The translations under genes were made by a program, and so were the position numbers. The notes below the pieces were generated by a model. It ran no database searches. It was given only the letters and a program-made list of their open reading frames with translations, and had not been told where the DNA came from. A stretch of 64,000 nucleotides of DNA from Struthio camelus (Eukaryota; Chordata; Aves; Struthioniformes; Struthionidae): assembly GCF_040807025.1 (NCBI RefSeq), contig NC_090967.1, forward strand, positions 556,001-620,000, written 5' to 3'. This document shows positions 1 through 14,900 of this stretch, in pieces. Position 1 is the first letter of the stretch; every line of letters starts with the position of its first letter.

Positions 1-2456
<2,456 letters not shown>

Positions 2457-3477
2457 TAGGTTAGGAGGAATAATCCATTTAAGGCTATTCCCATGTCCAT
2501 GTGGGAAATTGTACTGTTGCAGCTGTGCAGTAATATCTTCATTGCAGCATGTGTGAATGAATACGTAGTGCACTGTATATCCTACAGTGTTATGTAAATA
2601 AATTGTTGAATTAAAAGACAATTAAAGCAAAATTTTACTTGTAAAACTTGTATTGAAGCTAATCATGTAAAGGTACACTGCAGAGTCTATTTCTACAATT
2701 CAGTATATCATGAGATTGTAGGAAGTAGCAGATTCCGGATGGGTATTTGTAGATGCCTGTCTCAACAGATCCCCATTCTGTAGTCCGTATATCTGAATGC
2801 AGATATAATTTGGCAACTTAATTAAAGCTCTGAACCATTGGTTCCAGCAGGGGGGGTATCCTAGTAAGTTAGGAAACAATATATCTGATTAAGAGTTTCC
2901 ATGGGATTTCTATCTCCATCTTCAGCTGTGCAGTGCTCTGTCTTTCCTAGAGTCCTCATAAGTTCAGTAAGCTTACTGGGTAATTACTACACGTCTTTTG
3001 CCTCCAGCGCTGTGGAAGAAAATATGTATTTTGCCTTTGAGAATTGCCTTAGTTGCTTTGAATTTGAATTACCTGAATTTGAATTGCCTTAGTTGCTTGA
3101 AGAAGGATGTTGAAGATAGCTGAACTGTGTCTCTGAACAATGCAGTGTTTTTACTGTCTTTGTATTTAGGTAACTGGCCTTGTTATGAGGCGAGTATGTA
3201 AGAGCTTCTGAGTAGTGATACCCTATTGAGAATTGACGCTTATTTTGGTTTCCCTTGAGATATGCAATTAGCTCAGCATAAATGAAACTAAAAACCCAAG
3301 CTAGAATTCTCAACCTTTGCAGTGCCACTGTTCCAGCATTGCTATGACCATACCATATTGCTTTAGTTTAGCATTTCAAAGATAGATAGGCATAACATGT
3401 CCTCAATGAAAATGAGAACTTTATACAGTCATCTGTTGTTTTACAGGAAGCATAAGAAAAAATTACCATAAAGGCAA

Positions 3478-3657
3478 TCAAACGCTGGAATAGGTTGCCC
3501 AGAGAGGTTATGGAGTCTCCATCCTTGGACATACCATGTCCAGTCAGGTTACTGAGCAACCTGCTCTAGTTGAATGTGCTCTGAGCAGGGGGTTAGATTA
3601 GGTGATCTCCAGAGGTCCCTGCCAACCTCAACTACTCTGGGAGCATGTGATTCTGTT
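3478..3657 (+). mobile_element. CR1 LINE 3' fragment, sense orientation
   Basis: This is the 3' terminal part of a chicken-repeat-1 (CR1) LINE. The recognisable order of CR1 3' end blocks is present: 'ggttgcccagagaggtt', 'ggagtctccatccttgga', 'gagcaacctgctctagttga', 'gatctccagaggtccctgcc', and a 'gtgattctg' tail. It is 5' truncated, as most CR1 copies are, and carries no coding region. CR1 with this 3' end is typical of birds, crocodilians and turtles, which is the main taxonomic clue in the window. Confidence 0.92.
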
Positions 3658-6600
3658 GTACTGTTGTCCAGGCATATTTATTGCAGGCAAACAAGATCTT
3701 ATTTCCTTGAAGTGCTTGCCCGGATCTCTGCACCCAAACATTCTAAGCTTTGGTAGGAAATGAAATTTTGATGGCAGTTAGGTGAACTATTTAAAATTTC
3801 ATTCGTCCATTTTCTGTGTCGGCTAGAGGCTTTTTCAATGTATGTCAGTCCTAATAAAATCTTTAGTCTAATGTCTCTCATTTTCATTCTTAATGTAACT
3901 GTATGTTCTTGTTATCGTTCTTCCCCTTGAAATTTTTTAAACAGAACTAGGGTTCATTGTAGTAAGCAGTACAAATAATGTTCACTTTCATAATTAACAT
4001 ACCAAATAACTTGGTCCTAAAATGATTGCTCAGTTACAATAAAAATGATTAGTATAAGTTAATGTTTATAGCTGCAGATTAAATGAAATTTTAGTGACAG
4101 ATGTGTTCATGGTTCTTTTTTCTATCCTTAAGAGCAGTATTAAGGTTATTTGTGTGCTTTCGCTATGTTTCTGTGAGTTTTCAAAAGTGAGAATAGTAGA
4201 ACGTATGTTCTGCCTTTCTGCCCTGTTCTCTTTTATTAAATAAATGATGTCTGCTCAAATTATTTGATCTCAATGCTAATTTGCTAACGCTTTCTGGCCA
4301 ACTTCTGCTCCTAGTTGAGAAGAGCAGAGCTACAGGTTTGGTAATGGAGACAAAGCTGAAGATTTTTAGGTACCAGAGACTGGTAGAGATAGCAATAGCA
4401 GAGTTCTGGGTTGAGCCATGCTGTTATGAATATATTAAGGAGATAAGGCTAAGCTGTAGCAGTTGACCTGAAGATGAAAACAGTCCATCCCTTTTGGTGA
4501 CTCTTGTTGGAGTCGCAAGGATTTTAACCCTAAAGACTTTCTCTGTTCAGTCACATACTTGTGCACGTACACACATGTATGCACATGCAGGTATCATCCT
4601 ACAAGCCTCTTTCTTCCCTTCCCACATTTGGTGCTAACTGCAAATTTTGCTAGTGAGCCTTTCTTAAAGGATGCTGAACTTGATGAGTTATGATTACTTT
4701 TATTGTGGTGAAGCTTAGGAACCTTGGCTTATTTGTTCTACGTAGTGAACAAAACATAATGAAAGGATAAGCTGCTTCCAAAGAGCTCACAATCTATATA
4801 AATTAGTTGTGGTCACTGCTATGTAGAGGTTGAACTACTTAAACTGGCATTTTGATTACTCTCCATCTAGTTCTATCATCTCCCTATAAGTCCAGGATTA
4901 AGCCTTTAGTATCTCTAATTTGTAATTATTAATTTCCCACAGCTATGACTCAAACCCTTTGTTCAGTGTTCTGTTAATCCTCTCCTATTCCCCTGGTATT
5001 TATGGCTTATGCTTCGCATCAGGGGCTGATCTTAATGTCCTGTCCCACTGAAACAGAGTTGGCCTGCTGATTCTCATACATGGAGTCAGCTGAAAGCTTC
5101 CCTGTTCCTATCTGTAAGGAATGACACTGCAACATGGAACTGTGTTTGGAGGATAGGTGAAAACATCTGGGGCAAAGGTATCTTTTGAGATTAAGATTTC
5201 TTCACTGTGAAACAGAAAGCCGATCTTTAGGTGTTGAAGTCCACTGAAATTAAGGAGTTAGCTTGTAAAATTTGAGAATCTGGTCCAAGGACCCTAGAAG
5301 TCCAGCACTTTTACAGTTTACTGAAAATATTATGATAGAAGTAGTGTATTCGTGCTGCTCCCCTTCCCCCCTCCCCCCAAAGTCTTAGAAGTATTCCTAG
5401 TTCAGCTGATTTTGCTTTCAGACTTATTCAGGGTTGAATCCTGTTCCTGCTTGCTTTAATGGGCAAGAGTCTATTAATTAGCTCCGGAATGCATGAAGGG
5501 GGAGGTGTTATTTATTGTTAATCCTTTGATAAAGGGGAAATGTGAGAAGCATCTTGAGTATGTAACCTTATGGTGCTAGATAATACAGAAGACTTTTTCA
5601 GGTTTAGGGGCCTTAAAACCCTGAGGTGAGACAGCTAGGAACATTGGTTCTGAGGGCTAGCTAGTATTTACATATAACCTGCAAACTCCGTGGAAACCCT
5701 TGAACTGTCAAAGGTATTAATATTGGGACAGCTTCCAAACATCTATTTTGTTTCACTCCAGTGAAATTATGTTTACATTTTTATCTTTCAAGCCAATTTG
5801 TAATTATTTTGGTTGCAGCTTGTCTAGATTTGGGAGCTAATAGAAGAGAACACTACTCCTATCCAAAGCAGTATTTCATCAAAGCTCAAGAAGAGTATGC
5901 AGGTGCATACTCTTATTTCATTTGCTGGTACTCTCTGATATGTGGCAATTTGATTAAATATGTTGTTATTTCAGGTCTAAAGTTTGCATCCATTAGTTCT
6001 CAACAACACCTGCCTGATAAACAGTAATTGTTCCTATCTGTATCTGGGTATGAAAAAATAGCAACTTAGTGGGAAAATAGTGGACATGACCAGTATCAGC
6101 TTAGTTGAACTCCTTTTCTTTGTGGAGCCATTTGAAAAGAAAAAAGATGCCAAGCTCATGTGAAAAGGCAACATAGGCTAATATTAAATGTATCATTAGT
6201 GCTTATTAGCAATACATAAGCTGTGGGATTGCTCCCACCTGTGATGCTATATATAGCTCTTCTCAGATTGCAGTGAGGAATTCTCACTGCAAAAAAAATT
6301 ATAGGACTTCCATAAAACTAAAAATCAATTTTTTTTAGGAATGTCACTTCTGAGATGATATGCTCTGGTGTGTTAAAATAATCCCCCAAATCTATTAAAT
6401 GAAGCAATAATAATCTGTCTCTAATGGGTAGAATGAAGGGCATTCATATAAATCAAAAGCTTACCAGTAGAAAATTGCTTACGCTGTATTGGCGATGTCA
6501 CAAGATATTGGAGCTTTCAGGTTAGTGTGACTTAACCACCCGCAAATAAAATCTTCTACAGATGCTTAATGAGGATTGAATAGGCAGGGGTGAGGGAGAC

Positions 6601-8347
6601 AATAAACATAAGTACACCAAAAATGAGGGCACTAGCAGTGAGGCTGAGATTATCCAAATCACAATATTCATGGCATGTTTTCTAATTTTTTTTTCTGAAG
6701 GATCTTGCATCTGTGTGGGTTTTAGTGTTGTTGGCCCAAGTCAAAAACAAGTCTTTTAAACATCCTATATAAGCACAGCTTTCCAACGGTCACCTTAAAA
6801 TTTGTCTATTTAAAATAAAAAATCTTGTGCTGTTAGGCAATAAGGTATTGTGTGTCAGCTACTCTGTGTGCCTTGCTATGTGCAGGCTGTTACTCCAAGC
6901 TAATGGAGAGACCTTATGTCTTTCCACTGATGAAGGCTGTCAGTCCAGGAATAAGCATAGAGGATATGTATTAGATCAGCAGTTTTACCATAGGAGGTGG
7001 TTGTGCTTGTCGTATGAGTGTCTTACATGATGCTTCTGGGTTGGTGCAAGTCTAAACCTAAATCTAGCCTTTGATATAGTCCTAAGCCTGCAGCAAGTTT
7101 ACTGGCATTTTTGCAAGTTGTTTTATTGTTGTTTGGTTTTTTGATTATTACTTTTTAACCAAACAAACCTTTGTGAGAGGCTTCTTTTTTATAAACTTGC
7201 CAAGTGTAGTTCTATTTTAGAATCATGTTAGAGCTGGATAAATGTTATGTACGATAAAGTATTTCCTATGCAGGTATGCTAGGAAAGCAAACCTTGGGCT
7301 GCTTCTGTATTTTGTAAGGCAAGTATGTGGAACTTATGCATGTATCTATCAGTGTTGTTGGTCTTATTTTTCTATAGCAGGGCTTGTTTGCTTCTGTACA
7401 CTTCAGCTTTTTTTGAAATATCTTTATAGCCTTTTAAGAGTGTCTTTACCCTGTGCTGTGTTTTTTGTAAACCTCTCTTTCCCTGTTAGTTTTTGCAGAA
7501 TATTAGTTCACCTTACTTCTCTGTAGTCAGTGTCATGACATAATTGTAAGCGTTTTTAATCTGAGGGGCTCTGACATGGATAAATGAGAGAGAGAAACAA
7601 ATTAGTGCATACCACCTGTTCTGTATTAACAGCATATATGGTAACTGTGGTATGCTGCAGAGAAAACATGAAGTAATCTGAGATGATTTCCTCAAAAAGA
7701 AGAGTGACCTAGCCTGCATTTGGACAGGGTAGATCACGAATATAGACAATTCTAATTAAAAAGCGCTAGCACAGGAAGAGTAACATTTTCGTGGTCAAAG
7801 TAAAAAGAGGGCAATCTGTTTGAAAATTGTTTTCAGAGAATGGAGGTATTTACTGTTTTAGATCATTTTGGCTGTAATAGACATTTCAGGTTTGTTGCCC
7901 TGACACTTTCAACCCCCACCCCCTCTTCTACAAGTATTTTCATCCCTTGAGGTACTATGCATCTGGGCTTGTGGGTGGAGTCCAAAGCATTATGGCAAGC
8001 AGGTTCAGCACCGCGCTGACTGCTGGAACCAACGTCATGCAATTCTGAGCTTAGTGATTTTCTGCTACTCGTACATGTGAGCAGGAACCAAGATTGGTGA
8101 TCTGTTGAGATGAAAATCTTCAAAGTATGAGTTATGATAAATGGATCTTATTAGATCATTACTCAAAAAGGAAGAAGTCAAAAAGCTGGGGTCTGTCAGA
8201 AAAAACAAGCATATAAGCATGCAAACACAAGAACGTTTTATTTAAATGCAAAATAAATAATAAATAAGACATCACGTAATCATCATATCACATGGGTCAG
8301 TGCGTTTCATTCACATTCTGATACTCTTAACTGCTTTTTCAGTTTTA

Positions 8348-9043
8348 CTGTAGTACAAGAATTCCCAAACTTGGATTTGCTTGGGGCTGGCCATCAGTGG
8401 CAGCAGCAGTGAGTATGTGCAGCATGAGCTCAGGTGTGTCTGCACTGTGCTCTACAAATGCTGGTGTCATAGTCAGGCTGACTCCAGCCTGGCTGAGCCA
8501 GGCTCTGGCTGACTCCAGGCAGAGTGCGATGGAGGGGAAGGTGTCTCTACCACCAGACTCTTCCCCCCCCCCCCCCCCCTCCGGTACAAGAGGGTTTATC
8601 AGCTCAGGTGTCCAGGGAGATGAGCTCTCTTGGAGCACCAGAGAGCCTAGGGTGGGGGAGACGAGGACAGAGTGGTTCTCTGGTATGAGTGCATTTACCT
8701 AAGTACCCCAATGAACGTGGGCTGACTTCCCTGTGTGTATGTGTGTGCTGCTGCAGCCATGCTCCCCTCCCTTCTGATACGTTTTACCTTTAACCCTCGC
8801 ATCTATGTAAAGACAAGAGCAGCTCCTAGCTTTAGGCAGGGCAGGAAAAAGTCACAGTGGGAAGTGTTTGGCGCTTAATGCAGTGTTCACTGCCCAGACA
8901 TCCATTCCCTGTTTTCTCCAGGTCAGCAGAGAATCAGGAACTGCCACCGCCATGTTCTTGGCAGAGAGCAGCCCGTGTACCGCTTTTAAGTGGTTTGCAT
9001 ATCACCAGTGGTACACCACAGTTTGGGAACCCCTGGTATAGTA
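8348..9043. mobile_element. Non-autonomous hAT (Charlie-like) DNA transposon / MITE
   Basis: An element of about 680 bp (8356-9035) has imperfect terminal inverted repeats. The right end, read in reverse, begins caggggttcccaaactgtgg, and the left end reads caagaattcccaaacttgg. This resembles the Charlie-type hAT terminus CAGNGGTTCYCAAACT. Putative 8-bp target duplications flank it: ctgtagta at 8348-8355 and gtatagta at 9036-9043, 6 of 8 identical. Eight bp is the hAT duplication length. The interior is GC-richer than the host intron and holds a long C-run near 8563-8580. It codes for no transposase, so it would have been mobilised in trans. The open frames across it are short and carry no recognisable domain. 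Confidence 0.75.
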
Positions 9044-10296
9044 TAATTATATTTCTACAATCATGTGACCTCACATTTTTTAAATAATACATAAGCACAA
9101 GGGATCAAATTGAGTTTTTTAACCTTAACTTTCACATTTCCTGATCTTTGAGTGCTTAGCTGTGCAACCATAATATTACATTAAAATATTCTAAAGCTTT
9201 GAATTTCCTAAAGCTTTGAATTTCTAGGACACAGACCAGAAGTAGAAGGTTAAAGGGGAATTAGAAATGTGGGGTATAGGAGAAAAACAAATAATGCAAA
9301 GCAAGACATAAGGAAAACTTCTGGCTTTTGTTAATCAGAAATGTTGCTGGGATGCTATTGCTGGAGGCTGGATTTGAGAAGAGTGGGTAGGTGATTTTAA
9401 AAAACAGCCTATTTCAGTAAAGTTGGATAAGTTTTCCTAGTATAAAGTTAGTGTAAAAATAAAAAGATCACCACACCTGCTTAAATTATAAAGCTGGATA
9501 CAGAAATGTGTTTTGCTATTTTTATATTTCAGGGTTACTGCTGTTAGCATATCTGCTTAACACACATTTAAGGCAAAATAAACAAAAATTTAGCCTCTGT
9601 AGGTAGAGATATGGGGCTTCCTAGCTACAGAGATTTTACTGAGGAAGTGCTAATATTTCCTTTGCTACCTAGTAGCTGAGGCTAAGCATGCCTGTGGTTG
9701 ATTTAGTAGCCTGGTGGTACTGGGAGTGTTTGCCTGGACCTGCTGCTGTATGGTGGAAAAGGGAGCTGGCTTCGTTCTGTTCCACCAAAAAAAAAAGGCA
9801 CAAAAATACTCCCTGCAAAAAAAAAAGAAAAAGGAAAACAACAAACCTTTGACTTAAGAGTCCCCAATGCAGGATGAGGAGGATATTGGATGAAAACTCC
9901 TTGAGAGAAGTAAGTGGGAGATGCCTGAGGGTGGCTTGAAGCAAGCTAGGGGCCTCTGGGCAGGGAGGTCTCTGTTACTCTGCACTCAAATAATTCTGTG
10001 TTGATGCCAGGGAGCAATCTTAACAGTGTAGCTGAGTTTCAAAGATCGATCTGTGTCCCATGTGATGGTGATTATATAATCTTGCCTTGCAACTGTTCTG
10101 TTGCCTACCTATTTCTAATTATAGTTCCCTATCGATAAAGAAAAGTACTTGGAATATTTAACTTTTTTTTTTCCTGGCAGCTGTCAATCTGATTGTCAAT
10201 TTGAATGGGGAAACGTTTCTTTCTGGCGATTTTGATGTCCATGTAGAAAATATTCATTCTCAGTTGCTTCCCATTCAAGTTAATTTGTTTAACTGA

Positions 10297-10662
<366 letters not shown>

Positions 10663-11808
10663 CTTGCTCGTGCTTTTTGTATGGAATAGATAATTGAGTG
10701 ACAGAAGTTGAAACATTTTTGTTAGTGTAAAACTCATTTTGCGCCAATTTTCACAAGTGTTTGTCTTAGTCTAAATGAGAAGTGAAAAAGGTTTTATATT
10801 CTGGGATGCAACTGACATGTTCAAATGTTTGAAATCCCACAATGTTAGACCAATTTTAAGTTCCTTTAAGTTATTTCATTTAAAACATATTAAAAATCCC
10901 CTGAAATCTTAAGTAGATTGCATTAACTAGACCCTCTGGATGGTGGTAAAATTGAAGCATGCTTTCACTTATGAGACTAACATTTGTTCCATTGAATGTT
11001 GTCTGCAAAAACTGGAATTTTTTAAAACTATCAGGCTGAATCCATTAGTTTTCTTGTTTGTTTTATGTTGTTGTTTTTCCTACCCTTTCCCTTGACCTTC
11101 TCCTCTACCCCAGACTCAATAGTATGGAAGAAAAGTTGAGAAATACTAATGTTTTAGTTGAGAGTAAAATGCCTTATCAATTAATATCCATTGCTACATA
11201 ATAGTTGAGGATTAGGCTTTATAAAGTCAAGGTCTTGTAAGTAGTAGCATGCCAGCATAACTTTTAACACCATTGATGAGGTAAGTTGCACGCTGAACAG
11301 TGGCCAAGTTGTCAAATTAAAAGGTTTTAGAAACATTACTTTTAAAGCCCACTTTGTAATAGGAATGGACCAAAGAGTTTCAAAGAAACTCCGGGAAGAT
11401 TTCAGAGTCAAAATGAAACTCCAAAAAAGTGTGAATATATGTTGCTACTTTATCAAACTGAATCTCTTCTGTCCAAATATTTAATGCATGGTGCACTACT
11501 TACTGGTACATTATAATGCAGCAAGATACTTACTCATTTTCAAAGATCATTATAGTTTGAATTCCTTTGGTAGTTCTATTTTGTAAAGAAAAAAGTTATA
11601 AACATTTGAGCATTGTATTTCTCGCATCCCTTCTAATGAGTGCTAGATTTTTCTATTTTAATAGGATTTTGTTTTGACAACTAGCTTTACTTATTGAACA
11701 CTCAGCAGAAAAGTACTTACTTCTTGCAAGTTAGATATTAACAAAAAACCTTTGATTTGTAGATTTAAAGATTAATCCCCCAAGTTTTCTGCAGACTGCC
11801 TTGAAACT

Positions 11809-11960
11809 TTGAGTTGTTCTGTTTCTGTTAATTTTCTTTTGCTTTTTTGTGTTTTTTGTTTGTTTTTACTTTTGCATTTAAGAACATTAAATTTGATTTT
11901 GTTTTGCTCAAATTTTGTTTTGTTTTTTATTTTCTGTTATTTTTTTGCTAAGTATTGCAC
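11809..11960 (+). promoter_or_regulatory. ELAVL1: U/GU-rich element in the ELAVL1 3' UTR, candidate autoregulatory site
   Basis: The sense strand is very rich in T with spaced G, with blocks such as ttttttgtgttttttgtttg and ttttgttttgttttttattttc. It lies 1.1-1.3 kb after the stop codon. HuR binds U-rich and GU-rich RNA and is reported to regulate its own mRNA through such elements. That this tract is the functional site is inference from composition and position only. Confidence 0.45.
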
Positions 11961-14900
11961 AAAGTGTCCAGCTTTCAATGAGTGTTTTAAAGAACTGTAG
12001 TTCCACTTTAAAAGTTTTAAGTTACTCCTTTGACAGATGAGTAGAAGAAAGTTTGTGAAACAAGCACTCTGGAACAAATCTGTCACATAGCTTCTATGTG
12101 CCACAGGCCGGTTTAACCCTACCGATGTTCTTATGTAGGAAGCCTGAAAAGGATTGCTTTATCAGATAAAGGCTATGTAAGGATACCATACTTGATTAGA
12201 GGCTTGACCTGGGCAACTTTCATGTTTCTTATCTATGCTCAGTTGCCAGAAGTGAGAGCAAATGCAAAAATTGGGTCAGTTACATTGCAGCGTTTCTTTT
12301 TTGAGTGAACCTCTGCCAGTCCCAAAGATCCAGCGAGCAATTAAATTTTAATTTCCGATTTCCAGAGGCTCTTCCATACAGAAAGTTAGCATCACTTCCA
12401 TCCCTAGGTGACCTTGCCTTGTGATAGCCATCATTTCTCTTCTTCGTGCAATGGGAGCTGCAGTCTTATGCTGCCCAGAGAGCTCTGTCTGCCTCAGCAT
12501 CTCTGTGCGCAGCAGTTGAGAGTAGCTGAACTATCTGCCCATCTCCATTAAGTGCCTCCAGGACTGTCTAGGATATTGCTGATATTCCTGGAACTGTTGA
12601 TGGCATAAATGGGAGTCTCCGTAACAGTACAGATGGGCCCTGGCACTGTGTGCAGCCTCCCACTGGTCTTGAGCTCATGTGCAGTGAATTTAAGTGTTTT
12701 TCTGATGTTAATATATTCAACCCTGCATTTTTTGCCAGTCTTATTCACTTAATCTTCTTTTGAGAAGCACAGCCAGCCTGAGAGGTGATGTAGTGGTGTT
12801 TTCTGTAACAGTAGCTCTTACTGGAAAAAAGTGAACCGTCTGCCAGCCACTTTATAAACAAGTGTCCTTCTGATGTTTCCACCATGTTATCATTGTTCAT
12901 TTATCACTTCCAATGAATCCTTCTTTTCTGGTGTCCAGTGAGAGATTCAGAGGCGTTATTGGGACTTCTCCCATGTGAAAACTGAGTAGTGTAAGAGAAG
13001 TGCTCTTACCCTGTCCCATTGCTTCTCTTTCTGAACTTGACCATTCCACTAGAATGAATCTGCAATGATTTCCAATTTCCTGTAATTCTCTTGCTTTGTT
13101 TCATGCAAGACTAATCTTCTAACTAAATGGGAGCTGCTGCTTTAGATTGGGGTCCAGACTTCCAGTGAATGGCACCCTAAATAGGACTTTATGTCAATAA
13201 CCATTAAAAGCACGCTGGCTAGGGCAGCCATATCAGCAGCTCACCAAAGTGAACTCACTGTCACTTCACTTGTTCATTTTTAAACTGGTCTTGAGGGCCT
13301 TTTTGGCATCAGAGTTGTCTTTGCTTCTCCATTTTCCATCTTTTATTCTTTGCTTTGCAGCACATGTTTTCATCAGTGGTATGAAGATGTTGTTAAACAT
13401 CTGATTCAGGCTTCCTTAGATGGTTGCTCTGAAAACAGTTAACAGGGGCTGTTCACGTGAGCGAGGCGCTGCTCCTTGAGTCAGGAAAAGGAGAGGGGGA
13501 AAAAATACGCTAGTAAGTCATCGAGAGCTGAGGCTGGAAGAAGTGTTGTATGTTTTGTTCATTGCTCTCGTTCTAAGAGTCAATAAACACTTGGCATAAA
13601 TAGCAGAAGCCCTCTTCTGTCACAATAGTGCCACTTACCTGCTCCTGAAATCAAGACAGAATTGTTCATATGTTGATGATGCCTTTGTTCCTAAACAGTA
13701 CCCCACCCATACTACTAATAAAGACCAAAAGGTTGAGGATAGAAGCTAAATTCTAATAAAAAGAAATTCATCAACACTTTTTCTGCTTGAAAGATGTGAA
13801 CAATTTATACTTCCTTAGCAAGTCATCCAGCATATGGTTCTCTTAAGGTCTACCTTGAACTTCGGTATTTCCAGTGTTATTTTGACCTCTTGATCCTCAG
13901 GGAATCCAGAAAAAAGCAGAATGTGTCCACCAATTTCATCCTTTGATTTCATGATGATATTATTTCCTTTCAGGTGGTACTTCCATCTTAGTTATTGCTT
14001 ACAGCTTCAAGATTTTTGTCATATAAAAGGCCTATTTCAAACCAAATGTCTGTTACTTTTCTCCTTAGACATAATAGATTCAATGAAGTAGAACATACTA
14101 GAAAGTTTTGACTGCTGGATTACAACATTATGATCAGACCAGATTTGAAAGGACTGGATTTGATGGTCTATGCTGGAGATGTGCTAGAGAGCAGCTGCTG
14201 TCAGAGTGTTTTTGAGTCCTTTTAAATGTTAGAAGCATTGCCGAACACCTCCAGTTTCTTGCTATTGAGGGGTCAGTCCTTATTCCAATAATTTTGGATG
14301 AAAATACATAGCTACGGCCATGCTGCTATTGTAGTGTTTTGTGTGTAGATGTCAAAGAATTATGGTGTCTCAGAGGACTGTACATGTACTTTGTGCCAGA
14401 GTTTCTGAAGGGGTTAATCTGGATTTCACAGACCTGCAGTCTATAAGCGACACCATTTCCTTGTGCGTGTTCTGATCAGGCTGACAGGTATGATGATGAA
14501 ATAAGAGGTTTAAAAGGAATTTAAAGGAATTTTTTTCATTGGCCTGTTTATGGTCAAGGTAGTAGCCTCAATATGGGAGGACTGCCAATTGAGCATACAA
14601 AGGGGAGTATCAGTGATACTACTCTCCCACTTAAGCTTGTGTGTGTTTCCAAATGGACCTGTTTGTGTTCAAAACTTAGTTGTTCCCACATTGCTCTAAG
14701 CAACTGGTTTTGGATGTGGATGGTTATTGTTTCTGCAAAAACTTGCCTTTGCTCTGTAGCTTGCTTTTTTTTGTGGCTTGTTCCAAGCTTGAGTCAGAAT
14801 GATTTTTCACTTGACTAGAAGTGAGCCTTCTGGATTGTAAAGTGCTTTGCAGATCACTGAGCCTTGGCTTGAGCCTTGGCTTTTCTGGCAATATAAAGGC

